Of a DNA stretch of 5,875 nucleotides, positions 5,854 through 5,875 are shown piece by piece. The stretch covers positions 1 through 5,875 of the forward strand of contig JAHWJN010000087.1 in the NCBI GenBank assembly GCA_019348395.1. Direction: 5' to 3'. Each line of letters begins with the position of its first letter. Positions within the stretch are counted from its first letter, which is position 1. This DNA comes from Chloroflexota bacterium (lineage in GTDB: Bacteria > Chloroflexota > Limnocylindria > QHBO01). The notes beneath the pieces were generated by a model, which did no database searches, was not told where the DNA came from, and saw nothing but the letters and a program-made list of their open reading frames with translations. The translations under genes were made by a program, and so were the position numbers.

Positions 5854-5875
5854 TACCTCGCCCTGTGCGAGGCCG
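5854..5875 (+). pseudogene. In-frame continuation of the Cfa-like gene after the amber stop
   Basis: Immediately after TAG 5851-5853, the same frame reads YLALCEA. Cfa-type proteins usually have a continuous motif of the form RMW[ED][FY]YLA.CEA..F at this place. The stop thus replaces the aromatic residue of the motif, consistent with TAC or TAT changed to TAG. The rest of the C-terminus lies beyond the window. Confidence 0.72.

Overview
The window is very GC-rich throughout, with GTG starts, gene-to-gene overlaps (GTGA, ATGA, CTAG) and almost no intergenic space. The protein families (a three-helix-bundle ArsC-type protein after ACR3, a LacI regulator, a YihY/BrkB membrane protein, a Cfa-type methyltransferase with DUF1365) fit a high-GC actinobacterium or a high-GC Chloroflexota lineage. 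The sequence alone does not decide between them. There are no RNA genes, CRISPR arrays or recognisable insertion sequences.

Left end (1-250): on the minus strand lie the last ~40 codons of an ACR3-type arsenite efflux pump, followed by the beginning of an ArsC-like protein that runs off the window. The two overlap by GTGA, and the ArsC-like reading frame appears to be broken by a single missing base near 89-92. At about 240-250 the ACR3 sequence stops abruptly and becomes, on the plus strand, the C-terminal half of a Gfo/Idh/MocA (inositol dehydrogenase-like) oxidoreductase. Both genes lack their 5' parts at the same point, so this is a breakpoint: an assembly chimera or a real rearrangement.

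Middle (250-2498): the oxidoreductase remnant is followed after 5 bases by a complete LacI-family regulator, the usual layout of a sugar or polyol catabolic operon with its own repressor. The regulator converges on a minus-strand YihY/BrkB membrane protein, and the two stop codons share one CTAG.

Right end (2499-5875): a 117-base divergent intergenic region carries a 12-base tandem repeat that is also part of a hairpin. It precedes a three-gene, translationally coupled operon: a COG2907-type FAD oxidoreductase, a DUF1365 protein and a cyclopropane-fatty-acid-synthase-like SAM methyltransferase. This is a recurrent lipid-modification cassette; related cassettes are known from light and singlet-oxygen stress regulons. 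The probable job is methylating or otherwise altering unsaturated acyl chains of membrane phospholipids. The methyltransferase is cut by an in-frame TAG inside a conserved C-terminal motif, and the family sequence continues in frame after the stop. It also has Ser and Gln where E. coli Cfa has the bicarbonate-site Cys and His.

The window therefore holds three separate gene-breaking events in 5.9 kb (frameshift, gene-to-gene junction, amber stop). No wholly new system is evident. The points most worth checking are the junction, the amber stop and the function of the lipid cassette.
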